From contig JAFMQP010000038.1 of assembly GCA_017354575.1 (NCBI GenBank), positions 1 through 15,875 on the forward strand: a stretch of 15,875 bases of DNA, written 5' to 3'. The stretch's first letter is position 1. Each line of letters opens with the position of its first letter. A program made the position numbers and the translations under genes. Below are positions 1 through 8,179 of the stretch, in pieces. Below the pieces are notes generated by a model, which was given only the letters and a program-made list of their open reading frames with translations, had not been told where the DNA came from and did no database searches. Origin of the DNA: Acidothermales bacterium. Its GTDB lineage: Bacteria; Actinomycetota; Actinomycetes; Streptosporangiales; WHST01.

Positions 1-675
1 CGGCGCCAGCCCGGTGACCAGACCCTCCCCGTCCATCGCACCGACGGCGACCTCCTTCGCGGGCGGCGCGACCGAGAGCCTCCGCCCGTCGAAGGCAAGC
101 GCCTGCGACTCGACGACGACCTGGTCGCCCTGCACGGCCATGACCCTGCCCCACCTGATGCGGCACCGGTCGAGCACGGTGAGCGCGTACTCGGCGCCCT
201 TGCTGCCGTTGCCGAGCAGCCCGCTCCACGGGTAGATGCAGAACACGTGGTAGCTGTGGTGCGGTACGCCGCCGGCCTCGACGCTCTCGGCGAGCTTCCA
301 GAAATCCGAGCCGACGCGACGGCGGAACCGTTCCTCCATCGAGTCGCCCATCGCCCGGGCGCCGATCCGGTCGAGCAGCCCGTTGCCCACCCAGTACGCC
401 TCCACCACCCGGCGGTCCAACGGGTCGGGCACTCCGGACGCGCCCGCGATGAGTTCCAGGTAGGGCCAGGCCCCATGGAACTGACGGGCGAGCTCGGTGA
501 GTCCGGCGTCGACGGTGCCGGTGACGCCGTACTGGAAGAAGGTGCCGCTGTCCGGCGGGCCGCACGAGCCGCGCTGGTTCGGCGGGAACGCGTACCTGAC
601 GAACATCAACGGGCCGGGCGTGACCGCGTCGCGGCGCCGGTCCATCACCTGGGTGCCTGAGCCCATCGCCGTCAT
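1..675 (-). CDS. DUF6390-like hydrogenase-cluster protein, C-terminus beyond window
   Basis: This reading frame has no stop from its ATG (complement 675-673) to the left edge, giving 225 residues and a missing C-terminus. The start is ATGA, overlapping the hypC stop codon, with AGGAGG about 5 nt upstream, so it belongs to the hydrogenase operon and is probably translationally coupled. The N-terminus begins MTAMGSGTQV and contains a YAFPPNQRGSCGPPDSGTFF stretch (around residues 28-47), followed by a Trp-, Tyr- and Arg-rich soluble domain. No signal peptide or membrane segment is visible. From memory the sequence resembles DUF6390 proteins found beside actinobacterial group 1h hydrogenases; that name is recalled rather than searched. 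The biochemical function is unknown. A role in maturation or assembly is inferred from position only. Confidence 0.8.
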   Translation of the reverse strand, partial: MTAMGSGTQVMDRRRDAVTPGPLMFVRYAFPPNQRGSCGPPDSGTFFQYGVTGTVDAGLTELARQFHGAWPYLELIAGASGVPDPLDRRVVEAYWVGNGLLDRIGARAMGDSMEERFRRRVGSDFWKLAESVEAGGVPHHSYHVFCIYPWSGLLGNGSKGAEYALTVLDRCRIRWGRVMAVQGDQVVVESQALAFDGRRLSVAPPAKEVAVGAMDGEGLVTGLAP

Positions 676-908
676 CCCTCCTGTAACGGAGCGGGGTCCG
701 GGCCGAACACGGCGAGCGCGTCCCTCGCCTGCTCCGCCGTCATCCGCTCGAGTGCGAACCCGCTGTGGATCAGGATGTACTCGCCCGGCTGCAGCTGTCC
801 GTCGAGCAGCCCGACGTGAACGTCACGGACGACGCCGGCGACGTCGACCTGCGCGAGCTCGGCACCTGGTGCGGCGGCCACCACCCGGCCGGGAATCCCT
901 AGGCACAT
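672..908 (-). CDS. hypC: HypC/HybG/HupF family hydrogenase maturation chaperone
   Basis: This is a 78-residue protein starting MCLGIPGRVV, the diagnostic HypC N-terminus. The invariant Cys2 binds the iron-cyanide/CO precursor carried between HypD and the large subunit, and the second conserved residue, His48, sits in YILIHSGFAL. Length matches the family (75-95 aa). The rest follows the HypC OB-fold pattern (VDVAGVVRDVHVGLL, then PGEYILIHSGFAL). Its ATG lies 10 bases inside the end of the upstream endopeptidase gene, and its TGA overlaps the ATG of the next gene, so it is embedded in the operon. It presumably serves the large subunit encoded upstream. The partners HypD, HypE and HypF are not encoded in this window. 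Confidence 0.95.
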   Translation of the reverse strand: MCLGIPGRVVAAAPGAELAQVDVAGVVRDVHVGLLDGQLQPGEYILIHSGFALERMTAEQARDALAVFGPDPAPLQEG

Positions 909-1384
909 GCGACGCCCTCCGTCACCTGGACGAGCTTCCTCACCGCGCGGACGGCCTCGCCCAGAGCAGCCGTCACGACGGCGCTGAGCTCCATGCCGGG
1001 ACCGAGATCCGCGGGCTCGCAACCGACGACGAGGACGCGCCCGAGCGAGCCGCCGAGCTTCGGTACCAGCGCCAGGATCGCGTCCGGCGTCATGTCGTGC
1101 GCGTCCATGAGCACCTCGGCGTCGCCTGCCTCCGCCACGGGTTCGTCGGGTTCGACGACGTAGACGCTGCCGGGTTCGCCACCTCGCTGCATGGTGTCCA
1201 CCAGGACGACGAGGTCGTACGGCTCCAGCATCTGGTACGCGAGGTGGACGCCGCGGATCCCGTAGTCGCGCACCTCGACGCCGGCGGGCAACGGTTCGCG
1301 CGAAAGCCGCTCCACCACCGCGACGCCGAAGCCGTCGTCGCCGCAGAAAACGTTGCCGATGCCGGCTACCAGGATGCGCGTCAT
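899..1384 (-). CDS. [NiFe]-hydrogenase large-subunit maturation endopeptidase (M52 family)
   Basis: This 161-residue protein of the HyaD/HybD/HycI/HupD family removes the C-terminal tail of the large subunit after nickel insertion. It opens MTRILVAGIGN, followed by GDDGFGVA (residues 15-22), LVDTM with Asp63, and DAHDM with His96. Asp16/17, Asp63 and His96 correspond to the nickel-sensing Glu16, Asp62 and His93 of E. coli HybD. Here the first ligand would be Asp rather than Glu. The ATG overlaps the previous stop as ATGA, and the stop lies inside hypC. Its likely substrate is the large subunit of this operon, whose DPCLPCGVH motif is followed by a 22-residue tail. I leave the symbol blank because hupD/hyaD usage varies. 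Confidence 0.93.
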   Translation of the reverse strand: MTRILVAGIGNVFCGDDGFGVAVVERLSREPLPAGVEVRDYGIRGVHLAYQMLEPYDLVVLVDTMQRGGEPGSVYVVEPDEPVAEAGDAEVLMDAHDMTPDAILALVPKLGGSLGRVLVVGCEPADLGPGMELSAVVTAALGEAVRAVRKLVQVTEGVACA

Positions 1385-2760
1385 GCGTCCGCCTCCACGG
1401 GCTCGACCTCGTCCGGTGCGAAGTACAGAAAGCGGCCGTGTGCCTGCTGCAGCTCCGCCGCATCCGGGTCGTCGTCGAGCGACACCGCGAGATGGTGCTC
1501 GCCGTCGACGTCGGACAGCACGGCGGCGACGGTCGCCGGCCGGCCGGCGAGGAACATGTCCTGGGCGTCCGCGCGCTTGCGGCCGGGACGCAGCCGTACC
1601 TTCGAGCCCTTCCGCACCGCGACGCCGGCGACAATGACGGCGTCGGTCTCCGGGGCGACGGCGGCGTCGGCCTCCGGGTCCCACCAGGGCACGTCAGGTG
1701 CGGGAGCGGCGGGCACCGGATCGGGTTCCACCCGGCGTGGCTGGACGCCGAGGTACCGGACGGCACCGTGCAACCGGTCCATCAGCTCGCCCGGCATGTC
1801 CTCGACGTGGTCGATGAGCGCGGCCGCACGAGGGTCGGTCCCACGCGCCTCGCGCTTCTCCTGCTCGGTGAGCGTGAGGGTGCGCAGGCTGAGCAGCTCG
1901 TCGATCTCGGTGGCGTCCATGAAGCTCGCCGCGCTCTCGGGGGCGACCGACGGGTGGTCGTACAGGATGATCGGCGAGGACAGGAGCAGCCGGCGCGACC
2001 CGGGTTCGCCCGCGAGCACGGGGAACGTCCCCACGCTGTCGCACTCGTCGGCGTACGGCTTCGCCCACTCGGGCGGGTCGAGCACCGAGACGAACGCGGT
2101 GTCGGTGGCGAGCAGAAGGTGCGCGGCGACCAGCGAACCGCACAGTGCGTCCTCACGGTCGGCACAGCCCGGGCGCTCGGTCGTGTTGGTCACGTGCACG
2201 CGCACCCGCACCACGCCGTACGGCCCGGGCATCCGGCGCGCGGCGACGCCGAGCAGCCCGTGCAACGGCGAGCGGTCGCGTACCAGCCGACCGGCCACGT
2301 GCCCGTCCGCGTCGCGGACGTCCTCCGTGTCGGTGCCCCCGGGCACGGTGAACGGTGCGTCGTACGGCCGCGCGAGGTACGCCGCCACGGACAGCTCGAA
2401 GTCGAGGTCGTGCTGGACGGCCTCGTCCCACGGCAGGTACGTGGTGTCGCCGACGTCGAGCGACCGCACCGACGTGAAGCCGTCGGCGTCGCGCGCCTCG
2501 ACGCGACGTCGCTGCACCTGCAGGAACCGCACCCTGATCCGCAGCGTGGCGTCCTCGCCCTCGACGAGGCAGTCGGTGCGGCACCACACCCGTTCCGACG
2601 GGTCGTGCTCCGCGTAGTCAGGCGGCACCAGCACCCCCCACTGCCAGCGCACCCGGTTCTTCGCGTCGGACGCGCGGTACGGGTAGAGCACGTAGCCCTC
2701 GTACAGCACCGCGTCGGCGACGGCCTCGGCCGGCGCGAAGACGTCCGCCTCATCGCTCAC
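1381..2760 (-). CDS. conserved hydrogenase-operon protein of unknown function (459 aa)
   Basis: I chose the GTG at complement 2760-2758, which forms a GTGA overlap with the upstream stop. A longer 522-aa reading would run into the preceding gene in another frame. The 459-residue product (MSDEADVF...) is soluble, acidic, and has no signal peptide, transmembrane segment or metal motif I recognise. Residues about 15-50 (LYEGYVLYPYRASDAKNRVR) look like a distinct N-terminal motif. The last roughly 75 residues (GSKVRLRPG to FLYFAPDEVEP) form a second, strand-rich domain after a Pro-rich linker containing APAPDVPWW. I do not recognise a named family. Its position between a DUF6084-like gene and the endopeptidase gene suggests assembly, cofactor delivery or electron-transfer scaffolding for the hydrogenase, but this is inference. 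Confidence 0.85.
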   Translation of the reverse strand: MSDEADVFAPAEAVADAVLYEGYVLYPYRASDAKNRVRWQWGVLVPPDYAEHDPSERVWCRTDCLVEGEDATLRIRVRFLQVQRRRVEARDADGFTSVRSLDVGDTTYLPWDEAVQHDLDFELSVAAYLARPYDAPFTVPGGTDTEDVRDADGHVAGRLVRDRSPLHGLLGVAARRMPGPYGVVRVRVHVTNTTERPGCADREDALCGSLVAAHLLLATDTAFVSVLDPPEWAKPYADECDSVGTFPVLAGEPGSRRLLLSSPIILYDHPSVAPESAASFMDATEIDELLSLRTLTLTEQEKREARGTDPRAAALIDHVEDMPGELMDRLHGAVRYLGVQPRRVEPDPVPAAPAPDVPWWDPEADAAVAPETDAVIVAGVAVRKGSKVRLRPGRKRADAQDMFLAGRPATVAAVLSDVDGEHHLAVSLDDDPDAAELQQAHGRFLYFAPDEVEPVEADA

Positions 2761-3389
2761 GGCTGCGCCTCCTTGAGCAGCCGCTCGACCGCGTCGTCCC
2801 ACGACGTCAGGCCCTGCCGCGCACGGTACCGGTGCAACGCGTCGAAACACTCCCGCCCCAGCCGCAGCCACGCGGTGCCGGGGAAATGCAGGTCCATCGC
2901 CTCGCGGTACGTCGCGACCGGCAGCCGCAGCGCACACTCCTTGTGCCACGGCACGGGTTCCACCGCCACGCCTGCGGGGCCCGACGTGAACACGGTGCCG
3001 TTGAACATGAGCGTCAGCGGGATCTCACCGTCGTCGAGAGCGTGCAGGTACTTGTTCGCAGCGACGTCGAAGTCGTAGCTGCAGGGCAGGAACAGGTCGA
3101 CCTCGGTGGCACCGGTGAAGCTCGGCACCATGTGGGTGAGGAACGCGAGCCGCATCGTCCGCAACGTCTCGCCCCAGCGGTGCCGTTCGCCGAACAGGTC
3201 GAGCAGGGCCTCGGCCTCATGGTCACCGTACTGCCGCTTGAGCGGCTCGATGCGCACCTGGCAGCGCAACGCGATCGCGTGCACCTTCGTGCCGGTCGTC
3301 TCGTCGACCCGCAACCGCAGCCGCACGGTGGGGGACGCGGCCATCCGGTCGGCGTCCGCGCCGACGACGGAGAAGTCGAGCTGAGGCAT
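2757..3389 (-). CDS. DUF6084-like hydrogenase-operon protein
   Basis: The product is 210 residues and starts MPQLDFSVVGAD. An upstream in-frame ATG at 3416 would overlap the previous gene by 26 nt. I prefer the ATG at 3389 because it sits 1 nt after the preceding TGA (TGAGATG), has GGTGGGTGAG just upstream, and begins with the family-like sequence. The protein is rich in beta-strand-like segments (VRLRLRVDE, KVHAIALRCQVRIEP, ATEVDLFLPCSYDFDVAANKYLHAL) with a helical C-terminus (SWDDAVERLLKEA), and looks soluble. I recall this as DUF6084, regularly seen beside group 1h hydrogenases in actinomycetes; no search was run. Function unknown. The stop overlaps the next gene's GTG. Confidence 0.88.
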   Translation of the reverse strand: MPQLDFSVVGADADRMAASPTVRLRLRVDETTGTKVHAIALRCQVRIEPLKRQYGDHEAEALLDLFGERHRWGETLRTMRLAFLTHMVPSFTGATEVDLFLPCSYDFDVAANKYLHALDDGEIPLTLMFNGTVFTSGPAGVAVEPVPWHKECALRLPVATYREAMDLHFPGTAWLRLGRECFDALHRYRARQGLTSWDDAVERLLKEAQP

Positions 3390-3390
3390 C

Positions 3391-4101
3391 TCACCCACCG
3401 CCGGACGTACGCTCACTGCGTTCGCGCAGCTTGTCGAAGAACTGCTCGATCCGCGTCCAGACTTCCTCGCCGCCGTGGAACCCAGTCCAGTACTGCCGGA
3501 CGATCCCGACCAGCTCGTAGCACGCGTCGACGGGCGTGCGGAAGCACTCGAACGAACCGCTGCCGGTACGCCGGACCAGGGCGGCCTCGATGTCGGGCTC
3601 GAGCGTGTCGAGCAGCGGGTTGGCGTCGAGCACCTCCTGCCAGCTGTCCAGGTCGAGCGTCGACTCGGTGGCGCCCTGTGGGCTCGGGTAGCAGGCGACG
3701 AACCGGTCCAGGTCGGTCTGCCGGAAGAAGAAGACCAGGTCGACGGGGATCTGCAGGCGGTCCCACTGCGCGTCCGTCAGCACGAACGCCGGGTCGTACA
3801 CGTACCGTTCGGGCACGGCGACGTAGCGGCCTGCGGCGGCACCCTCGCTGGTGAACAGCAGATAGCAGGCGCGGCACGTGCACATCAGCCGCCGGTCGTT
3901 CAGGTTGGCGACGTGCGAGTGCTCGTCCGCGATCGGCTCGCCGCACATCTCACAGGCCTCGCCGGCGCGTGGCCGGGGCCGCTCGGTGATCCGGCGCAGC
4001 ACGGCCGCCGCCTCGGTCGTCGGCGGCTCGGTGCGCCCGGATCGCGTGAACGAACGGAGCGTCGCGAACGGTGCGCCTCGTGGTCTCGGTCCTGCGGTCA
4101 T
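3391..4101 (-). CDS. DUF5947-like zinc-finger protein of the hydrogenase operon
   Basis: This is a 236-residue protein with an ATG preceded by GAGGAGG at good spacing, 21 nt after the preceding stop. A disordered Arg/Pro-rich N-terminus (1-46) leads to a metal-binding module: Cys50-x2-Cys53, His61/His63, then Cys74-x-Cys76-x2-Cys79, which looks like a zinc ribbon or treble clef. The remaining roughly 150 residues are a folded soluble domain (VPVDLVFFF-type segment around residue 120, FECFRTPVDACYELVGIVRQYW near 180-201). I recall this architecture as DUF5947, a companion of group 1h hydrogenase genes. The metal and role are unproven. A nickel- or iron-handling or assembly factor is one reading; a structural zinc site is at least as likely. 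Confidence 0.9.
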   Translation of the reverse strand: MTAGPRPRGAPFATLRSFTRSGRTEPPTTEAAAVLRRITERPRPRAGEACEMCGEPIADEHSHVANLNDRRLMCTCRACYLLFTSEGAAAGRYVAVPERYVYDPAFVLTDAQWDRLQIPVDLVFFFRQTDLDRFVACYPSPQGATESTLDLDSWQEVLDANPLLDTLEPDIEAALVRRTGSGSFECFRTPVDACYELVGIVRQYWTGFHGGEEVWTRIEQFFDKLRERSERTSGGG

Positions 4102-4122
4102 CTGCCTCCTCGCTGCCCGGCG

Positions 4123-5007
4123 TTACGCGCTTGCCGCGCTGGGCACGGCGATCCGCCAGCCGCTACCGTCGGGGAGCACCGGCAACGCCTCCAAGCTCGC
4201 CGGTACGCCGTCTCCCCGGCCGGCGAGCCGGACGTCGTACCGGCACCCGCAGCCAGGACATGCCAGCAGGTCGCCGTCCAGCGCGCCGTCGTGCAGCACC
4301 CCCGCGCATTGCGGACACGCGTCGCGGTAGGCGTACGGCGTGCCGGCCACGTTGCAGACCACCACGTCCAGGTCACCGAGTCGCACCCCCTGGACGCGGC
4401 CGGCGGTCACCGTCAGTTCCAGTGCCTGCCACGCACCGTCGGACGCCCCACCGTCCGACTCCCCCGGCCGGGACCCCTTGAACGGCTGGATCTGCAGCAG
4501 CGGCAGCGTGTCCTCGGAACCCACCATGCCCTCGACCTCGACCGAACCGACCTCCGGCGCGGCCTCGAGGACGGCACGTTCCACCGCCAGCTTCACGGTG
4601 ACCGACGACGACGGGCAACCGTCGCAGCTGCCCTCCAGGCGCAGGTGCGCCACGCCAGCGGCGTCGACTCCCCCGTACTCGACGCCACCGGCGTGCGAAC
4701 CGAGGTACGGCCGCACCTCGTCCAGCGCACGCTGGACGCGGGTGTCGACGTCGTCGGGATGCAGGTCGTGCAACAGCAACAGGTGTGCGACCAGGTCGTC
4801 CCTGGCGAGCCGCCGTACCCTTTCCTCACCGCCGTCCTCCGCGCACAGCGACCGCACCATCCGTTCCAGTCCGGTCCCGTAGAGCTCGACGATCGCACCG
4901 ACGAGCTCGTCGACCCTGCCCGCGACGTCCGGGTCGGGCAGGTCCTCCAGGCCCTCGAGCAGGGTGTCGAGGCGGGCGCTCAGCGCCCTGGCGTCGTCGC
5001 CGGCCAT
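4123..5007 (-). CDS. hhyE: NifU-like/Rieske-type iron-sulfur protein (HhyE-like)
   Basis: The product is 294 residues. Residues 1-95 are helical. About 97-160 match the NifU C-terminal (Nfu) fold, with Cys128-x2-Cys131 in LEGSCDGCPSSSVTVK, the usual [4Fe-4S]-binding CxxC. Residues 195-290 resemble a Rieske ferredoxin, but the two His ligands are replaced: Cys231-Pro-Gln-Cys234 and Cys250-Pro-Gly-Cys253 give a four-cysteine, rubredoxin-like site. It lies 9 nt downstream of the large-subunit gene. In mycobacteria the gene in this position (HhyE) is thought to pass electrons from the hydrogenase towards the respiratory chain. I assign the symbol by position and architecture. A cluster-assembly role is the alternative. 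Confidence 0.88.
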   Translation of the reverse strand: MAGDDARALSARLDTLLEGLEDLPDPDVAGRVDELVGAIVELYGTGLERMVRSLCAEDGGEERVRRLARDDLVAHLLLLHDLHPDDVDTRVQRALDEVRPYLGSHAGGVEYGGVDAAGVAHLRLEGSCDGCPSSSVTVKLAVERAVLEAAPEVGSVEVEGMVGSEDTLPLLQIQPFKGSRPGESDGGASDGAWQALELTVTAGRVQGVRLGDLDVVVCNVAGTPYAYRDACPQCAGVLHDGALDGDLLACPGCGCRYDVRLAGRGDGVPASLEALPVLPDGSGWRIAVPSAASA

Positions 5008-5016
5008 GCCAAGGCC

Positions 5017-6816
5017 TCAGTACGGCTTGACCGCGGCGGACGGTGTGTGCACGTGCTCGACGACGTTGCCGCCTCCGGTGTACATGTGGACGCCGCAGGG
5101 CAGGCACGGGTCGAAGCTGCGCACCGCCCGCATGATGTCGATGCCCTTGAAGTTCTCCGGCGGGTTCTCCTCGAAGATCGGCGTGTTCTGCACCGCGTCC
5201 TCGTACGGACCCGGCGTGCCGAACGAGTCGCGGACACTGCCGTTCCACGGCGTCGGCGGGTACGGGTGGTAGTTCGCGATCTTCCCGTCCCTGATGACCA
5301 TGTGGTGCGACAGCACGCCCCGGACCGCCTCGGTGAACCCGCAGCTGATGGCGTTCTCGGGCACCTTGAACGGCGTCCACGTCTCGGTGCGTCCGGCGCG
5401 GACCTCGCCCAGCGCACGCTCGGCGAAGTGCAGGGCGAGCGCGGCGGAGTACGCCTGGAAGTAGGTGCGGGCCCGGTTCCGCTCGATCGCGTTGCTCCAG
5501 TTCGGGATGTTCCACTCGAGCTGTACCTCGGGCTTGAGCGCCGTCTTCGGCAGCGTGATCTTCACGCTGTGGCCGGTCGCCTGCACGTAGTCGGTGTGCA
5601 CGAGACCGGACAGCGCCGTCGACCACAGCCGCGCGATCGGGCCGCCGCCGGTGTCGAGCGGCAGGAAGTCCTTGCCGTCGAACCACCGCGGCGACATCGT
5701 CCAGCTGTACGCGTTGTCGAAGTCGCGCTTCGCCGGCTTCGGCAGCGTGTGCTGGTTCCACGGATGGCGGACGTCGACCGGGTTGCCGAGCGGGTCCTGG
5801 CTGACGAACACCTCGTGCCCGGCGTCGGCCCAGTCGTCGTAGAACGAGTGGCCGAGCAGGATGCGGATGCCGAGGTTGATGTCGACGAGGTCGTTGGTCA
5901 CCAGCTTGCCGTCCACCACGACCCCCGGCGTGACGAACATCTTCCGGCCCCAGTCGGTCATGTGCTCGTACTTGAAGTCGCAGTACTCCGGGTCGTTCAG
6001 CGATCCCCAGCAACCGAGCAGGATGCGCCGCTCGCCGACGTGCTCGTACCCGGGCAGCGCCTCGTAGAAGAAGTTGAACAGGTCGTCGTGCAACGGCACG
6101 ACCTTCTTCATGAACTCGACGTACCGCATCAGCCGGGTGAGGTAGTCGGTGAACAGCTGCACCGTCGCCACGGTGCCGACGCCGCCCGGGTAGAGCGTCG
6201 ACGGGTGGACGTGACGCCCCTCCATCAGGCAGAACATCTCCCGCGTGTAACGGCTGACGTGCAGTGCCTCGCGGTAGAACTCACCTTCCAGCGGATTGAG
6301 CGATCGCATGATGTCGCCGATCGTGCGGTACCCGTGCTCGGCGGCGTGCGGTGCCTCGGTGTGGTTGGCCTGTTCGAGGACGCCGGGGTTCGTCTCCTTG
6401 ACCATCCGCTCGCAGTAGTCCACACCGACCAGGTTCTCCTGGAAGATGTTGTGGTCGAACATGTACTCGGCGGCCTCACCCAGGTTTATGATCCACTCAC
6501 CCAGGTGGGGCGGCGCGACGCCGTAGGCCATGTTCTGGTTGTAGACGGAGCAGGTGGCGTGGTTGTCACCGCAGATGCCGCAGATCCTGCTGGTGATGAA
6601 GTGGGCGTCCCGCGGGTCCTTGTTCTTCATGAAAATGCTGTACCCGCGGAAGATGGACGACGTGCTGTGACACTCGTGCACCATCTTCTGCTTGAAGTCG
6701 ACCTTGGCGTAGATGCCGAGACTGCCGACGATCCTGGTGATCGGGTCCCACGCCATCTCGACGACGTCGGTCGACGTGCCACGCGGCTCGGACGGTGCCT
6801 TCTCGGTGGTGGTCAT
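5017..6816 (-). CDS. hhyL: group 1h [NiFe]-hydrogenase large subunit
   Basis: This 599-residue protein carries the NiFe(CN)2CO active site that splits H2. The L1 motif is RICGICGDNHATC with Cys79 and Cys82. The L2 motif is DPCLPCGVH with Cys571, Cys574 and His577. A 22-residue tail (MYTGGGNVVEH...) follows His577 and should be removed by the M52 endopeptidase encoded downstream. The C-terminal region contains NYHPYPPTPWN and FDPCLPCGV-type segments expected of the family. There is no Tat signal, as expected because the large subunit has none. The start has GAGAGG upstream, 24 nt after the small-subunit stop. The length and lack of any membrane anchor in the pair fit the cytosolic actinobacterial-type (Ralstonia AH-like) enzymes. 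Confidence 0.97.
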   Translation of the reverse strand: MTTTEKAPSEPRGTSTDVVEMAWDPITRIVGSLGIYAKVDFKQKMVHECHSTSSIFRGYSIFMKNKDPRDAHFITSRICGICGDNHATCSVYNQNMAYGVAPPHLGEWIINLGEAAEYMFDHNIFQENLVGVDYCERMVKETNPGVLEQANHTEAPHAAEHGYRTIGDIMRSLNPLEGEFYREALHVSRYTREMFCLMEGRHVHPSTLYPGGVGTVATVQLFTDYLTRLMRYVEFMKKVVPLHDDLFNFFYEALPGYEHVGERRILLGCWGSLNDPEYCDFKYEHMTDWGRKMFVTPGVVVDGKLVTNDLVDINLGIRILLGHSFYDDWADAGHEVFVSQDPLGNPVDVRHPWNQHTLPKPAKRDFDNAYSWTMSPRWFDGKDFLPLDTGGGPIARLWSTALSGLVHTDYVQATGHSVKITLPKTALKPEVQLEWNIPNWSNAIERNRARTYFQAYSAALALHFAERALGEVRAGRTETWTPFKVPENAISCGFTEAVRGVLSHHMVIRDGKIANYHPYPPTPWNGSVRDSFGTPGPYEDAVQNTPIFEENPPENFKGIDIMRAVRSFDPCLPCGVHMYTGGGNVVEHVHTPSAAVKPY

Positions 6817-6840
6817 GCTCGCCTCTCAACCGACTCTCGA

Positions 6841-7911
<1,071 letters not shown>

Positions 7912-7941
7912 CGTCGTACCGCCCTCCGCGTGTCGGCGGCC

Positions 7942-7986
7942 GCGCGCCTGTCACTCGCCCGACACAAGTGGCGGGTACAGGCGCGC
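7942..7986 (-). promoter_or_regulatory. long hairpin in the hhyS leader
   Basis: Left arm 7942-7959 and right arm 7970-7986 pair over 17 positions with one bulged base (7952) and one mismatch/wobble, around a 10-nt loop (7960-7969). The outer 10 bp (GCGCGCCTGT with ACAGGCGCGC) are perfect. It lies 31-75 nt upstream of the hhyS start codon, between the putative promoter and the ribosome binding site. No T-run follows on either strand, so it is not a classical terminator. It could be an attenuator, an mRNA-stabilising leader or a protein-binding site. Confidence 0.6.
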
Positions 7987-8015
7987 ACGCGCCATTAGGA
8001 CACCAGGTCGCGAAA

Positions 8016-8042
8016 TACGCTACGCGCCGCCCTCGCGGTTCC
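8016..8042 (-). promoter_or_regulatory. possible hhyS promoter
   Basis: On the minus strand GGAAC (8042-8038) is followed after 18 nt by CGTA (8019-8016), an arrangement like ECF-sigma promoters (GGAAC...CGT). The overlapping TAGCGT (8022-8017) also fits an actinobacterial -10 (TANNNT) without a good -35. Either would place the transcript start some 100 nt before hhyS, upstream of the leader hairpin. Weak evidence. Confidence 0.3.
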
Positions 8043-8179
8043 ACCAGACATATGTGTCCACCGCTTTTGCATTGATGAAGGAATCCTGGAATTGGCCGCC
8101 GTCCGACCCGTGGCTTGCGGCGGCCGAAGCCGGATACGGTAGGCAGGCAATCTCCCCAAACGCCGCATCTGGTGGAACG

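Noticed and set aside
497..2617. Plus-strand open frame of 706 codons
   Set aside because: It is antisense to hypC, the endopeptidase and the 459-aa gene; its translation is Ser/Arg/Thr-rich low-complexity sequence typical of a shadow frame.
2761..2949. N-terminal extension of the 459-aa protein to an ATG at 2949
   Set aside because: It would overlap the DUF6084-like gene by about 190 bases, and the added residues are Ala/Gly/Arg low-complexity. The GTGA overlap start is far more consistent with the operon.
7942..7986. Hairpin as an intrinsic terminator
   Set aside because: No T-run follows on either strand, and it lies inside the leader rather than after a gene. I keep it as a regulatory leader structure.
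8048..8055. ACATATGT palindrome in the intergenic region
   Set aside because: Only 8 bp of perfect symmetry with no second copy; too short to claim as an operator.
8075..8179. Upstream in-frame start for the XRE regulator
   Set aside because: No ribosome binding site precedes it, and about a third of its 35 codons end in A or T, unlike real genes here. It lies in the shared promoter region.
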